From: Eutypa lata
Lineage: Eukaryota; Ascomycota; Sordariomycetes; Xylariales; Diatrypaceae
DNA: 64,000 nt
Assembly (NCBI GenBank): GCA_022661535.1
Contig: JAKULF010000016.1
Span: 310,001-374,000 of the forward strand
Direction of reading: 5' to 3'
In this document: in pieces, positions 11,359 through 22,730 of the stretch
How positions within the stretch are numbered: the first letter of the stretch is position 1
Layout: every line of letters starts with the position of its first letter
Made by a program: the position numbers and the translations under genes
Notes under the pieces: generated by a model
What the model was told of the DNA's origin: nothing
Database searches by the model: none
What the model saw: the letters and a program-made list of their open reading frames with translations, nothing else

Positions 11359-12109
11359 ATAGAGGTCTTATGTTATATCCAACCATCGCCCCAGGACAGA
11401 CATCGATCATATAGACATACAGAAAGGGAAAAAAAAGAAAAATACCATGAATAAGCCGGATATGCATATTCATACTACTGATCTAGATGGGTCTCTAGAA
11501 TATATAATATATAGATAGAAGACGAGAATGGGATGGGGTGGGATAGGATAGGATCGCTCATTGTAAGCATGAAACAAAGAAATGAAAGAAATGACCACCC
11601 ACGTCCAGTTCACTCGGACTCGTTATATACCTATGACATGCTGTCACTTGAGTGACACCAACTAAGTGACCAATAAGCAAGCCTCGACATCCAATATAAG
11701 GGACGAGGGAGTTTTACCCGGCCAACTTGCCAGTAGAAGAGAATGTCGCAGACTGAGTTGAAATTGTAGCCAGCATGAAATGTACGTAGAAAGTCTACTA
11801 ATTGAAACAAGTATAGGGTGCTCCTTGATAGAAAGGTATGGATTGAAAGCATTTTAGTGTTCGGGAGCGCCTTAAGTATGTATGTTCACAAGCACGACCT
11901 TGATGGCCATCTGGGTCACTTAGATCCCTCGCTCCCGTCCTGTGACGGCACGGACATAAGGGCTACCGCTACACCACCAAAAGTGGAAACGTTGTTAGCT
12001 CGAAGACTGACCGCCTTATATCACCTCATATAGTACACCTATGAGATGCCACTTGGTACCGTGACACGTCCCGTGGCTCTTAATTGCATAAAGCATCTTA
12101 TAAAAGTAA
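11359..12109. other. 3' flank of the dehydrogenase, no gene seen
   Basis: A normal-composition intergenic stretch between the dehydrogenase stop and the first AT-rich block. A long A-rich run near 11425-11445 may be part of the 3' UTR. No supported reading frame was found. Confidence 0.45.
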
Positions 12110-12790
12110 ATAAAAAAGTTTAAATTAATTTTCTTTTTTGCTTTTTTATTTCGTTTATTAAAATTAAAAATACTTTTTTATATATTATATATTATTATAT
12201 ATTTATTATTTTAAATAAATTATTAATTTATTAAATTTAAAAAAATTATAAAATTTAAAATAAAATAAAAATAAATATTAAATATTAATAAATATATTTT
12301 TTATAATTAATTAATTTTAAATTAATAAAAATTTAATATTTATTTAATTTTAAATTATTTAATATTAATTTTTTTTTAAAAATATTAAATATTAAAAATA
12401 TAAAAATTATAAAATTAAATAAAATTAAAATAATAATAATTATTATTTTTTTTTAATATTATTTTAAATAAATATATAATATTATTTAATAATATAAATT
12501 AATTATACGTTATATATATTTTATATAATTTTTAATAATAATTTAATAAATAATTTTTTTTAACTTTTTAATTATTATTATTTTATATATTTTTATATTA
12601 ATTATATTATTTTATATTTATTTTTTAATTTATTACTAAAAATTAATATAATATATATTATATTATAAATAATATATAATTATATAATATAAAAAGTTAT
12701 ATTTAATATATAATTTAAAATAATATTATATTATTTTTAATTATAATTTTATTAAGTATTAAAAGTATATAAATAAAAGGTTTATGCATT
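12110..12790. repeat. AT-rich RIP-like block, left of the APH gene
   Basis: About 680 bp of nearly pure A/T. From 12174 to 12507 (334 bp) there is not one G or C. Edges against normal-composition DNA are sharp. In filamentous ascomycetes such blocks are usually repeats destroyed by repeat-induced point mutation (C to T); the original element cannot be identified. No gene is present. Confidence 0.8.
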
Positions 12791-12884
12791 AAATGATTGC
12801 CTTTCTTTAGTATTTACATAATCAAGTTAATTTCCTTTCATTTTCCAAGAATATAACGGTCCTTGATCAACCCAATCCAACAAC

Positions 12885-14320
12885 ATGAAGTGGCCCTGTG
12901 CGGTTCAGTCATGTGCTCAGCCGGCTTTGAGGCCTCTTGGGAGACTGTGCGAGCTTTGTCAGCGGCATTTCTGCACAAAACATGTGGAGTCAGCACTGCA
13001 TACTTGTCCTACAAACGAGGTTCGAACGCATGAAACAATACTCGAACGACGCCACAATGTCTAACATAATAACAGGATATCATCGCGATATATGAGTCTG
13101 GGGACCAAGCTAAGCTTCAAGACCTAAATTCAGTCCGACGAAAGGCGGGCAAAGAGGTGATCTCCAGATTGCTAGCAACTATCAATTGCGATGCCCTTCG
13201 CGCGCGTGCAGAGACTTTATGCAATGGGGTCAAATGCACTGTTCATCTTCCACCACCTGATCAAGCATACTTCAACCCCGAGGTCCACGGTGGGTGTAAC
13301 TACCATGGCTCGATCGTGTTCGACGATGGAAAGACTTGGTTGGCAAGGTTCCGCCTACCGAATCACAATAGACCTCCATTGCAGGAAAGAAACTTCGATA
13401 GACGCAGCGAGTTTGCGACATATCGTTTCCTTGCTGAAACTGCTATTCCAGTCCCTGAGGTGTACGACTGTGCTGATGACGAGGATCCTATGAATCTTGT
13501 TGGCGCTGGGTATATTTTGCTAGAAAAGCTAGTGGGGAAGCCATTGGAATGGCATCAAGCAAGTGAGGTGCAGAAAGCAAAGTTTTCTCGTCAATTAGCA
13601 GACATCTATGCCAACCTGGAACAACATCCTCTCAATAGGCTAGGACGTCTACAACTTTCGTCCACGGGTCTACCAGAAGTCGGACCAGCCTTTTTCGACT
13701 ACGATTCGGATGGAAACTTGACCCCATTCGGCCCATTCAGTCATTCCAACGAATACTATAAAGCCTTAATTCAACAGAAAATCCAGCTCACCAAAACTGG
13801 GCAAGTCGCAACTTCCGCCCCTCTAGATCAATATCTCGTCTGTATGAGTCTCCTTGACTCTCTCCCACCAAATGAGTGGGGTCCCTTTTTCCTCCGTCAT
13901 GTGGATTCAAGAGACGCGAATTTCTTAGTTGATGATGACTACAACATCACCGGCATTATCGACTGGGAACTGGCCATTTCTACTTCGAAGGGCTCGGCAT
14001 TCCAATCGCCTCTCTTGCTATACAATCTCGGCGAGCTCTACGGTGAAGGTCTCTCAACGCCAAGCGAAGAGGAAAAGCGTCTTTCTAAGATCCTGCGAGA
14101 GAAGAAAGGAGCGGTTGAACTTTCTGCGTTAGCTGAGATAAAACTGCATTTTAGAGTTGAGCAACTCATTGAGGCCGATCCTTGGGGACGGGAACAGTTC
14201 GAGAGTCTCTTTAGTGGGTGGTGGAAAGTCACTAATGGGGTGGAAAAATTTGAGTGGGATACGTGGTACAAGAAGGCACTTGACATGTATGGCGATGGAG
14301 GCTTCAAAAATCCGACATGA
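12885..14320 (+). CDS. AN1-type zinc finger fused to an APH-family kinase-like domain
   Basis: Exons 12885-13019 and 13076-14320 (56-bp intron with a CTAAC branch site) give 459 aa. Residues 5-41 carry eight metal ligands with AN1 spacing: Cys5, 10, 22, 25, 30, His33, His39, Cys41. The rest is an aminoglycoside/choline phosphotransferase fold: lysine-bearing N-lobe, GAGYILLEKLVGKPL hinge, catalytic RHVDSRDANFLVD (His320, Asp322) and the metal-binding GIIDWE (Asp341). I recall fungal proteins starting MKWPCAV..CAQPALRP with the same two-part layout, so the fusion belongs to a fungal family of unknown substrate. The gene is intact, although AT-rich RIP-like blocks lie on both sides. A phosphotransferase activity is probable, not shown. 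Confidence 0.85.
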
Positions 14321-14500
14321 AGGGCCACTGCTGGACATTGGTCCCAACACGGCTTTCGGGGATACGGCTGTATCGACTATGGCGAAGGTAGCCTTCACCG
14401 ACAAATGGACACCCTTCGTCTCTTTTAAGATTGAGTTTGTCTGGGGCTATGACGATGGTGTAGCTAAAGGTATGGCTAAGGATGTAATTAGTTCTTAAAG
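14321..14500. other. Normal-composition flank after the APH gene
   Basis: About 180 bp of ordinary composition between the APH stop and the next AT-rich block. Overlapping frames stay open here, but nothing in them is recognisable. It probably contains the 3' UTR. Confidence 0.35.
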
Positions 14501-16205
14501 ATAATAAAGATATAAATATTTATTTTTATTATATTTTATTAATTACTTTATAAAATTTTAATTTTAATAATAAATTTTTTTTAAATATATTTTTTAAAAA
14601 TAATTAAAATAATAATTATAATATATAAATTTATAAATTATTTTATAAATTTAAAAGTTTTTTTAATTATATATTATAATTATTATTTTAATTAAAAAAA
14701 TATAATAATTAAAATAATTATATTAAAATATATAAATAAATTACGAAAATTTTTTATTATATAATAAAAATTAATATAATTAATTTAATTTTTAAAAAAT
14801 CTTTAATTTATTAAAATTTAAATTTAAAAGTTATTATATATATAAAATAATTAAATTATTAAAATTAATTAAAAGTTATTTTATAATTAAATTTTATATT
14901 ATTATTATAATTTATTTTTAAATTATAATGTTTTTTTTATATATATAAGTTTTATAAATTATTTAATTTTATATTTTATTAAACGAAATTTAAATTTAAA
15001 AGTTTTAAATTATAATTATTATATTTATAAATTTAATTATTATATTATAAATTTATTATATTAAAAACTTATATTTTATTTATTTATATATAATTAATTT
15101 TAAAAATAAATAATTAATAATTAAATTAAATAAATAATTAATATAATATTATTTAAATTATTTAAATTTATAAGTTTATAAATTTATAAATTATAAAATT
15201 ATAAATTATAAATTATAAAGTTATAAATTTATAAATAATTTATAAATTTAAAAAATAATTAATAAATTTATAAGTTTATAAGTTTATAAATTTATAAATT
15301 TATAAAGTTAAATTTAAAAAAATTAAATATATAAATTTAAAAAAAATAACTTTTAATTAAAATTATTTAAAATTATTTATATTAATTTAATAATAAATTT
15401 AAATTATATATTAATTTATTTATTTTAAAAGTTATATATAATATTTCGAAATATTTTTAATATTTTATTTATTAATAAATAATAATATATTAAATTATAT
15501 TTATAAAGTAATTTTTATAACGTAATTTATTAATTTTAATTTATATAAATTCGTTTTAAATTTTAAAAAATAATAAATTTAAAATTTATTTATTTATTTA
15601 TTTATTAATTAATTAATTTAATATAAATAAATTTAAAATTTATTATTAATTATATTATATTAAAATATAATTTTTTATAATATATAAAAAAAGAAATAAT
15701 TATTAAATTAATTTAAATTATAAAAAATCTTTTAAATTTAATTATTATTTTATATTAATTTTATATAAAAATTAAAAATAAAATTAATAAAATTATTTAT
15801 TACGAAAATATTAAATATAAAAAAAAATTCGAATTTTATTAATTATATATAATTTTAAATTAAAAAATAATAATAAATAAAAACGCGTAATAAATATAAT
15901 TATAAAAGTAATTATTTAATAAAATTATATATTAATTAACTTTTATTATATTTATCGTAATAATTACGTTTTATTATAACTTTTATTAATAAATCTTTTA
16001 TTAAATATATACGTATTATAATATTATTTAATTAACTTTTTTTTTAAAAAAATTAATTATTAATTTAAAATATAATATTATATAAAAAGTTTATTATAAA
16101 TTTAATAAAGCTTTTTAAAAGAACTTATAATTAATGTTATTTTTACAATAATATATCATTATAAAACGTAAGTTAATAATACGCAAGTTCATTTATACGA
16201 AATAA
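14501..16205. repeat. AT-rich RIP-like block, right of the APH gene
   Basis: About 1.7 kb, overwhelmingly A/T. The few remaining C and G occur mostly as CpG (ACGT, TCGT) or within CTT/AAG, with CpA and TpG scarce, which fits RIP acting preferentially on CpA. No coding capacity or element structure can be read. The right edge grades into normal DNA near 16140-16205. Confidence 0.8.
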
Positions 16206-16399
16206 TATGTGGCTTAAATCGAACATGCTTCACTAAGACAAAAAATGAGACTTACGAGACTTTTATAATGTTACAATACGCCAACCCTTCTTATGAGATC
16301 GAATGACATCCTATAATGTTCAAGCTTATTATCGGATTTTCCAATCACTGGCCACATCCTTCCTCCTATCATTACTCAGCCAGATTTCTTCTATTTTCT

Positions 16400-18112
16400 T
16401 CATAAATCCATCCAGTGGTTGTTAATATTGTTGTCTTTAAAACCCCCAGGCGAATGCTGTCCAGACACGTCTTGGCTAAAATCCAGTTTTTGGTTCACCC
16501 TTATGGCTTCGATTCGTGTCAAGACATTTCCGTTCTCGTCGACTGCCTCTAAGCTGATATCCTTATACTGACCACCCTCCGGCAGCGTCGCCATGGTTTC
16601 AAACCCACCACGGGGAACCTTCAGACTACCAACGGCATCAAGTGAGTGCCCAGACACTGGTAATCGATTCCACTTGAACCGCCAATATGTCGTCCGGGTA
16701 TCACCATTCCAACTTACCCAAACATTCGTGGAGCCATCCCTATCTTGCTCAGCAACCACTGCCGGAGTCTCTGAGGAATACCCAGTCCAATTACCACGGA
16801 AAGCACGGTAGTTCTGTGTACCTAGCTGCCGAGTCCCACTATCCAAGAACGTGTGGAATATGAGAGTACCGTTGGCGCTGTACTCGCTAATCTGGCCGGC
16901 AGAACCCCAGTTCACCAAAACATTACCGTTGGGCAAAATCTGGACCGACCCCTGAGACACGGCAAAAATATGATGCGGAGGCTCGAAGACCTGCCTGAGA
17001 CTAGCGCTTCCGTTGTGCAGGTCAAGTTGGATGATCTTACCGGTCGAGCCTGTGCCTGCCGAATTGTCGAAGAGGGAAATGGCGCTGGTGTCCCCTGGGA
17101 TGTACCGTGCGTGGTGCTGCCACGCAAAGGCTGCTTCTTCAGTATCTAAGGTGAAGTTCGACTTCAGCCCACCAAGTCGCCATAGAATGGATCCGTCCTT
17201 GCCGTCAACTTTGTAGAGGGTCGACGCATGACGACCGGATAGGAGATAATGGCCATCTTCTCCCTTCTGTACGGAGTTGACATGGACGTAGTCCCATGCC
17301 GAAGAGCTGTTGTGTCCAGACCCAGCGATGGAACCGAGAGGGAATACGGACTCTGGACCGTAAATCAATAAAATTCATGTTTACCACGGTATTGTATCTC
17401 ATCTTCACTTACCCGACGGGGAGATGTGCTCCAGACTATGCCATTCAAACAGCACGTCACCTGTCTCGATATCGATCTCTTCCAACTGTCAGTATTTCCT
17501 TGAGCAGTATTTCACGCCCGGGGAAACGAAACTTCAATCCATACCTTGAAAAATATACTCCAAAATCCACGTCTGTTCTCCGTCGCCACCGAAAGGGCGC
17601 AAATCAATCTCACGAGGTGAATAGCACCCCACAAGAGCCGTCTTCCCATCCACGATCTCAAACTCATGCACATCGGACAGCAGATGTCCCCCGGACCGGA
17701 CTTCCCGGAGGTTTCCGTAGCTGCGATCGAGGATCTTATGGTGTCCGTGCCCGTGGCCCCGCAGGGGATTCATCGCGCCTTCGTACGCCACGAGGACATC
17801 CTGCCCGTCCAGCGTACCCGCTTGGAAGTTCGCAGTCCACGGCGCGAAGTACCCGAATCCCGACCAGACGAGGTCCCCGTCGTTTGTGAGGATGTAGGGA
17901 CCCGGCTGGGCCGGTGTGCGGTCACCGAAGGGTAGACCGTAGGGCGCTACGAAGAGGTATCCTTTCTCTATCTCCGACGAAGCCGGGACGGTGACGTTCA
18001 GTCTCGGCGGCGCTAGGTCCGGTCGCGATTTGTATGTCCTGTCGGCCCGTCCCGCACCTAGTAATGACAGAAAGGTCGCAACGAATACTCCTAGCTGGAA
18101 TCTCCCCATCAT
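16400..18112 (-). CDS. Secreted arylsulfotransferase-like (ASST family) protein
   Basis: Three exons on the minus strand, 18112-17545, 17478-17413 and 17352-16400, give 528 aa in frame. The N-terminus MMGRFQLGVFVATFLSLLGA is a signal peptide with likely cleavage after GRA. Family features include GPYILTNDGDLVWSG, LLSDVHEFEIVDGKTAL, a WDYVHVNSVQK motif, LLSGRHASTLYKVDGKDGSI, then ILWRLGG and FAWQHHARYIPG: the repeated blades of the fungal ASST/beta-propeller family. Several N-glycosylation sequons (NGS, NGT, NWT) fit secretion. Bacterial members transfer sulfate between phenols; activity of fungal members is largely untested, so the enzyme name is by family. It is divergent from the MFS transporter. 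Confidence 0.85.
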
Positions 18113-19224
18113 GATCACTTGCTGACCGACGGACTATCTTGGTCTTCGCACACCTGTTTCTTCACGGATATCAAATCCCTCAAACAGACGAAATCCAGAG
18201 TTCCGTCTTTCCTTTAATCGCGCGCAGGATATGACTACGTCGATAGATCGACCGCGGCTGAAAAATCCTAATCGATGATCTGCACGAATCGGTAGGGCTG
18301 ATGCAACGAGTCCGCATCAGCACGCCATAGCTCTCGCCATTAAATTCGGACAATTGAACCAATCAACAGACTCCGCCCGAACTCCTGATTAGGAGGAACA
18401 CCAAAATCGGGGGAGATGCATTGAATGCTTTTTAAGCCAAGAGCCAAAATTTTATATCATCGCTTTTGCATTAAGAGAGTACAGAGAAAGCTGTATACTT
18501 ATATATGTAGTATTCTGTGGCGTTAGTCTAGATCGCAGGATCTTGTGTGGGCCCCTAACCTTACTACCACCGCCGTATAGATTATGCAAGATCAATGTCA
18601 TGGTTTCGTTAGAGTTCACCTGGAAAATAGTTAGGCCTCTGTTACCTCCGGGTAGCATTAAACGGGCTAAACGGGTGTGTAGGCCAAGCTCTGAACGGAT
18701 GGCTCGGGATTTGGCCGTTGCCTGATAAGGTCAGCAAGATCCTGAGGTCTAGAACCCCCCCTTTCATGTCAGATAACTGCATGATGCGCAATAAATACGA
18801 GGGTGCTGCTGCATATGCGCGTACGTAGGATCTTTGACAGGATCAATCATAGAGATTTCATCTCTACAGAAGATAGTTTGGTATTTCATAATTCAGGTAC
18901 ATTTAATTTCCTGTCAATTTCTTCGATAGACCCTTTTGGATGGTAATCAATGTCGTGATTCGGCTGACAATTGCGCCTTCGTTAGTCCCCGGATTTTTAA
19001 GGTTTCCAAGGATCCGTACGCCATCCGCAGCAGTCACACGCAATCACAGTTCCGTCGAAAGACATTGATTGCCACACTCATCAATATTTCGTTGTTGATC
19101 CAGCCTTTCAAGAAAAAGAACATGAGGTAAAGGCAGTTCAATCACCGTAGGAGTTGACGTTCCAAGCAACAACGGATAACTATCAAACAAACGCGCATTG
19201 TGGATAAATCCAATACACACAACA
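18113..19224. promoter_or_regulatory. Divergent intergenic region, ASST-like gene and MFS transporter
   Basis: 1.1 kb without a supported gene; it should contain the promoters of both divergent genes. No operator-like site was identified. Confidence 0.4.
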
Positions 19225-21800
19225 ATGGCAGGCCCCAGCGCTGCTGAGACGACGAGGCTCTTGGCACACGGGAGTTCTAGCGATGCTTCGAGCGAAACTT
19301 CGAGCCTCGTTTCTACTAGTACTAGAACCCTTAGCTTGGAAAACGACTCTTCACATCAGCAACAAAGAAGAGAGTATGGAACATGTTCCTCACAAGCAGT
19401 GATACCCGACGAAGAGGCGAACAAGCCCAGCGATCAAGCTGCGATTAAGCCTCCCGAGCAGCAGAAGTACAGCAATGCCTTTATCGCGAGAGTCGTGATC
19501 TCGCTCCTCATAGGTCAGTCAAAAAGCGCAAAAGTAGTCATGAGTTTTTAAGAGATATGAGCCGCTTAACTAACTTACTATCTACTTTTATATGCATTAT
19601 AGGACAATTCACATCCAATGCCGATGCCTCGCTAGTAATGGCGACGCACTCGGTGATCGCGTCTGAATTCTACGACTTCGAGGATTCTAGTTGGCTCTTC
19701 ATCTCGTTCATGCTAGCCGCCGTTGCCACCCAGTCGATTGTAAGTACCTGTGCTGCTTGCTTACCTCGGTAGCGGAGTGCAGGAGTCGTTGTGGGTGAGA
19801 AGTGCGCGTTCGCTAACGCAGTGATGGATCTATCTAGTACGGAAAGCTGAGCGACATATACGGCCGCAAAATCATCTTGTTGATATGCTTTGGACTCTTC
19901 GCCGGTGGATGGTACGTCACACTCATTTTTATCTTCTGATTTTAGTGTTGTTCGCTGACTTTTAGAAAACTAGTGCCCTGATGTACGTCATTTTCTATCT
20001 ATCGGAACACGTGCCGTGTTACTGACAGAGTTGTGAAGAGGTGTTGGCCAGTCCCTGTCGCAAGTTATCCTAGGTCGGGTGATATCAGGATCCGGGGCTA
20101 GCGGCTTTGGTGTTCTATGCGCCTTGATTATTACCGGTAAGTGTGGCAATATCGATTTCTCGAAGTCGCAAGCCTGTTCGATACTGACTGGGGTTTTCTT
20201 GTACAGACTTGGCGCCGCTCAGGGATGTGGCTTCGTGGAATAGCTATATGAATGTGATATCCACTCTCGGCAGGAGCCTAGGGGGTCCCATCGGCGGCTG
20301 GCTTGCGGACACGGTTGGATGGAGATGGTATGCCATTACTTAAATATAGGGGTGGCCACAACTAACGACATTTAGGTCGTTCCTTGGACAGACACCAATC
20401 TTCGCTGTGGCTATGCTCCTCTGTTACATCGTTCTACCGCCGTTGACGAGCACCCCCACCACGGCGAACCACGAAGAAGACACTGAGATTAAGGACAGTC
20501 GACTAGCTAGAGTCGACTTCCTCGGTGCGTTCCTTCTTGGCGCCGGAGTCCTAGCCTTACTCCTACCAATAGAGATAGGAGGCCAGAAGGTCGCGTGGAC
20601 GCACCCCCTGATCTATGTATCATTCGCCATTGGCGCCGTCCTGCTCATCCTATTCGTCCTGGCCGAGAGCTACGTAGCGAGAGAGCCGATCTTCCCGTTG
20701 CGACTATTAAGAAATCGAGATCTGGTCCTCTGTTACCTCATCAACTGTTTTCAGGGGGCCGCTCAGCTTTCAGTGGGTCCTAGTCCAGAGCAATAGTTGC
20801 CTGCATACCTAGGTTGATCCGAGATGCTGACTTCAATGTAGATGATGTTCTCCGTTCCGCTGTATTTTCAAGTGGCGGGTAGATCGTCAAACACAGTCGC
20901 TGGCGCACATCTATTTCCAGCAGTTGTCGGCAACGCCGTGGGCGGGATCTTGTCAGGCATCTGGATTCATAGGTTCGTCAGCACCCATAGGCTGATATCA
21001 CAAAAGTGCTTCCGAGGCTAGAAAAGCTAACATGTGAACCTCACATAGAACTGGCCGTTACAAAGCCCTACTGATATTCGCCGGCGCCAGCGCAATTCTG
21101 AGCTACGCCCTCCTGATTCTTAGATGGAACGGGGATACGAACTGGGCGGAGTCGTTGTACATCGTGCCTGGGTGAGTCCTTAATTATGTACCTAATATTC
21201 ACGCCATGACATACATGGGCTAGGCCCTCGCTAATACCTTCAAAGTGGTTTCGGAACAGGAATATCCATGAGCGCCGTGTTCGTCGCACTCCAGGCTTCC
21301 ATCGACCCGTCCGACAGAGCAGTTGCTGCTTCCGGGTTGTTCCTCGTTATGCCAGTCGGAGCAATCATCGGAATGGCCTTGTCGAGTGCAGCTATGTTGA
21401 GCGTATTGCGACGCACCCTCATCCCAAGACTTGTGGAACTAGGCTTTGATGGTCTTCAGGTCGCAGAGGTAAGCAGAGCCTCAATAATTGACTGATGTTT
21501 ATTGGAGTTTGCTGATAATTGTTGTGATTGAAAGGTGGTCAAGCAGGCAGTCGCACGTGTCGACTATCTGGACGAGGCGCCCCCACGAGTTGCAAAGGCG
21601 GTGGTTGAGTCGTATATTGATGGACTTGAGTACAGTCATGGTATGTAGCCTATATTCCAGCCCCTGCACACTTCTCCTTTGCCCCTCTTCACTACCGTCA
21701 GAGCCTTTCCCTTACTAACTATTGTGTTCCAGGTGTTTCTTTAATATGTGCCTTTGTGGCCTTCGGCGCCGCGATGCTGTTGAGAGAACATAAGATGTAA
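19225..21800 (+). CDS. MFS transporter, DHA2/Vba-like (vacuolar basic amino acid or drug:H+ type)
   Basis: Twelve exons (19225-19513, 19603-19739, 19838-19911, 19974-19982, 20039-20136, 20207-20327, 20376-20772, 20842-20972, 21049-21171, 21246-21468, 21535-21640, 21733-21800) give 591 aa. A long hydrophilic Ser/Gln-rich N-terminus precedes the first membrane segment (ARVVISLLIGQF). The MFS motif A is YGKLSDIYGRKII; motif C-like glycines occur in GRSLGGPIGGWLADTVGWRW. Length and the motifs FAGGCALIGVGQSLSQ and LGRVISGSGASG match the 14-TM DHA2 group with fungal Vba basic amino acid transporters. Substrate is unknown. A 9-nt exon (19974-19982, encoding part of CALI) is required, because joining its neighbours directly creates a stop. 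Confidence 0.88.
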
Positions 21801-22730
21801 ATTTGGTAGACCTTCTTTTGTACATTAAGTCAATTTTAGTGTACAATTATTCGCTTGTTACCTATAGAGGGGAGGGGAGGCAGGCACCGCCGAGGGAGTC
21901 GGTAACCAGGTTTAAATTCATTGCGACTGTAGACTTTTTACGTTGTAATAGGGTTAATGAAGCTGAAGTTTAATTCGCCCGCAGTGTTTAGTTCTTTGCC
22001 GACCTGTGTCGGCTAACGATAAGCGTGTTATTATTGAAAGTAAGTTGGGTTCTTCTAACGACAGTCCTTTGGTTTGGACCTCCAACTGAAGTTCAAAACC
22101 CAGAGGTATAGCTCGCATAGCCATCTCTTAAATGCCTCGGAGTCTCGCTTTTTCCCTCCTTTTGTGACGTGGTGCGAGGTGGACATGCATGAAGAGAAAA
22201 GGAAATCACTCCGACGGATCTTACTCCCGAGGGTATGAATATTGTAGGGAATCCAATGGCTAATTTGACTCTATTCCTAATTTGAATTCAAAGTTGTCTC
22301 AAATATGTGTAGGTGTCACATTTAAATACTGTGCGTACCTTACATACTATCTACTACCTACACTACATGTATGTAGGAAGTAGTCAGTATGAAGAGTACC
22401 ACGGAATCTCTCCTCCCAGCGCCTTCCGATGAACCAGTAAACTCTAGCTGACACATATAGATGATAGGAAGGTACGAAACATCGCAGGTGCGACACACTA
22501 TAGTTTATATTCAAGTATGTAGACTTTAGAGTTTAGCTGTAATATGCCGACCTACCTACTTACTTACTCTGGAGCAACATCAAGTTTGTCACCAACTAAT
22601 ACAATCTGTTATTTTGAATATTCAATCTTGCTTATCACAGAAACGCAGCAACCAGGAAATATCAAGGTCCCCTTAATACTACACCAAAAGGAAAAGAAGA
22701 AGGAAATATCTCCTTACCCCAAAACGCATC
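21801..22730. other. Intergenic region, no gene seen
   Basis: 930 bp between the MFS transporter and the Hsp70-like gene in tandem orientation. TACCTACTTACTTACT-type repeats occur near 22551-22568. The last part is the leader and promoter of the Hsp70-like gene. Confidence 0.4.
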
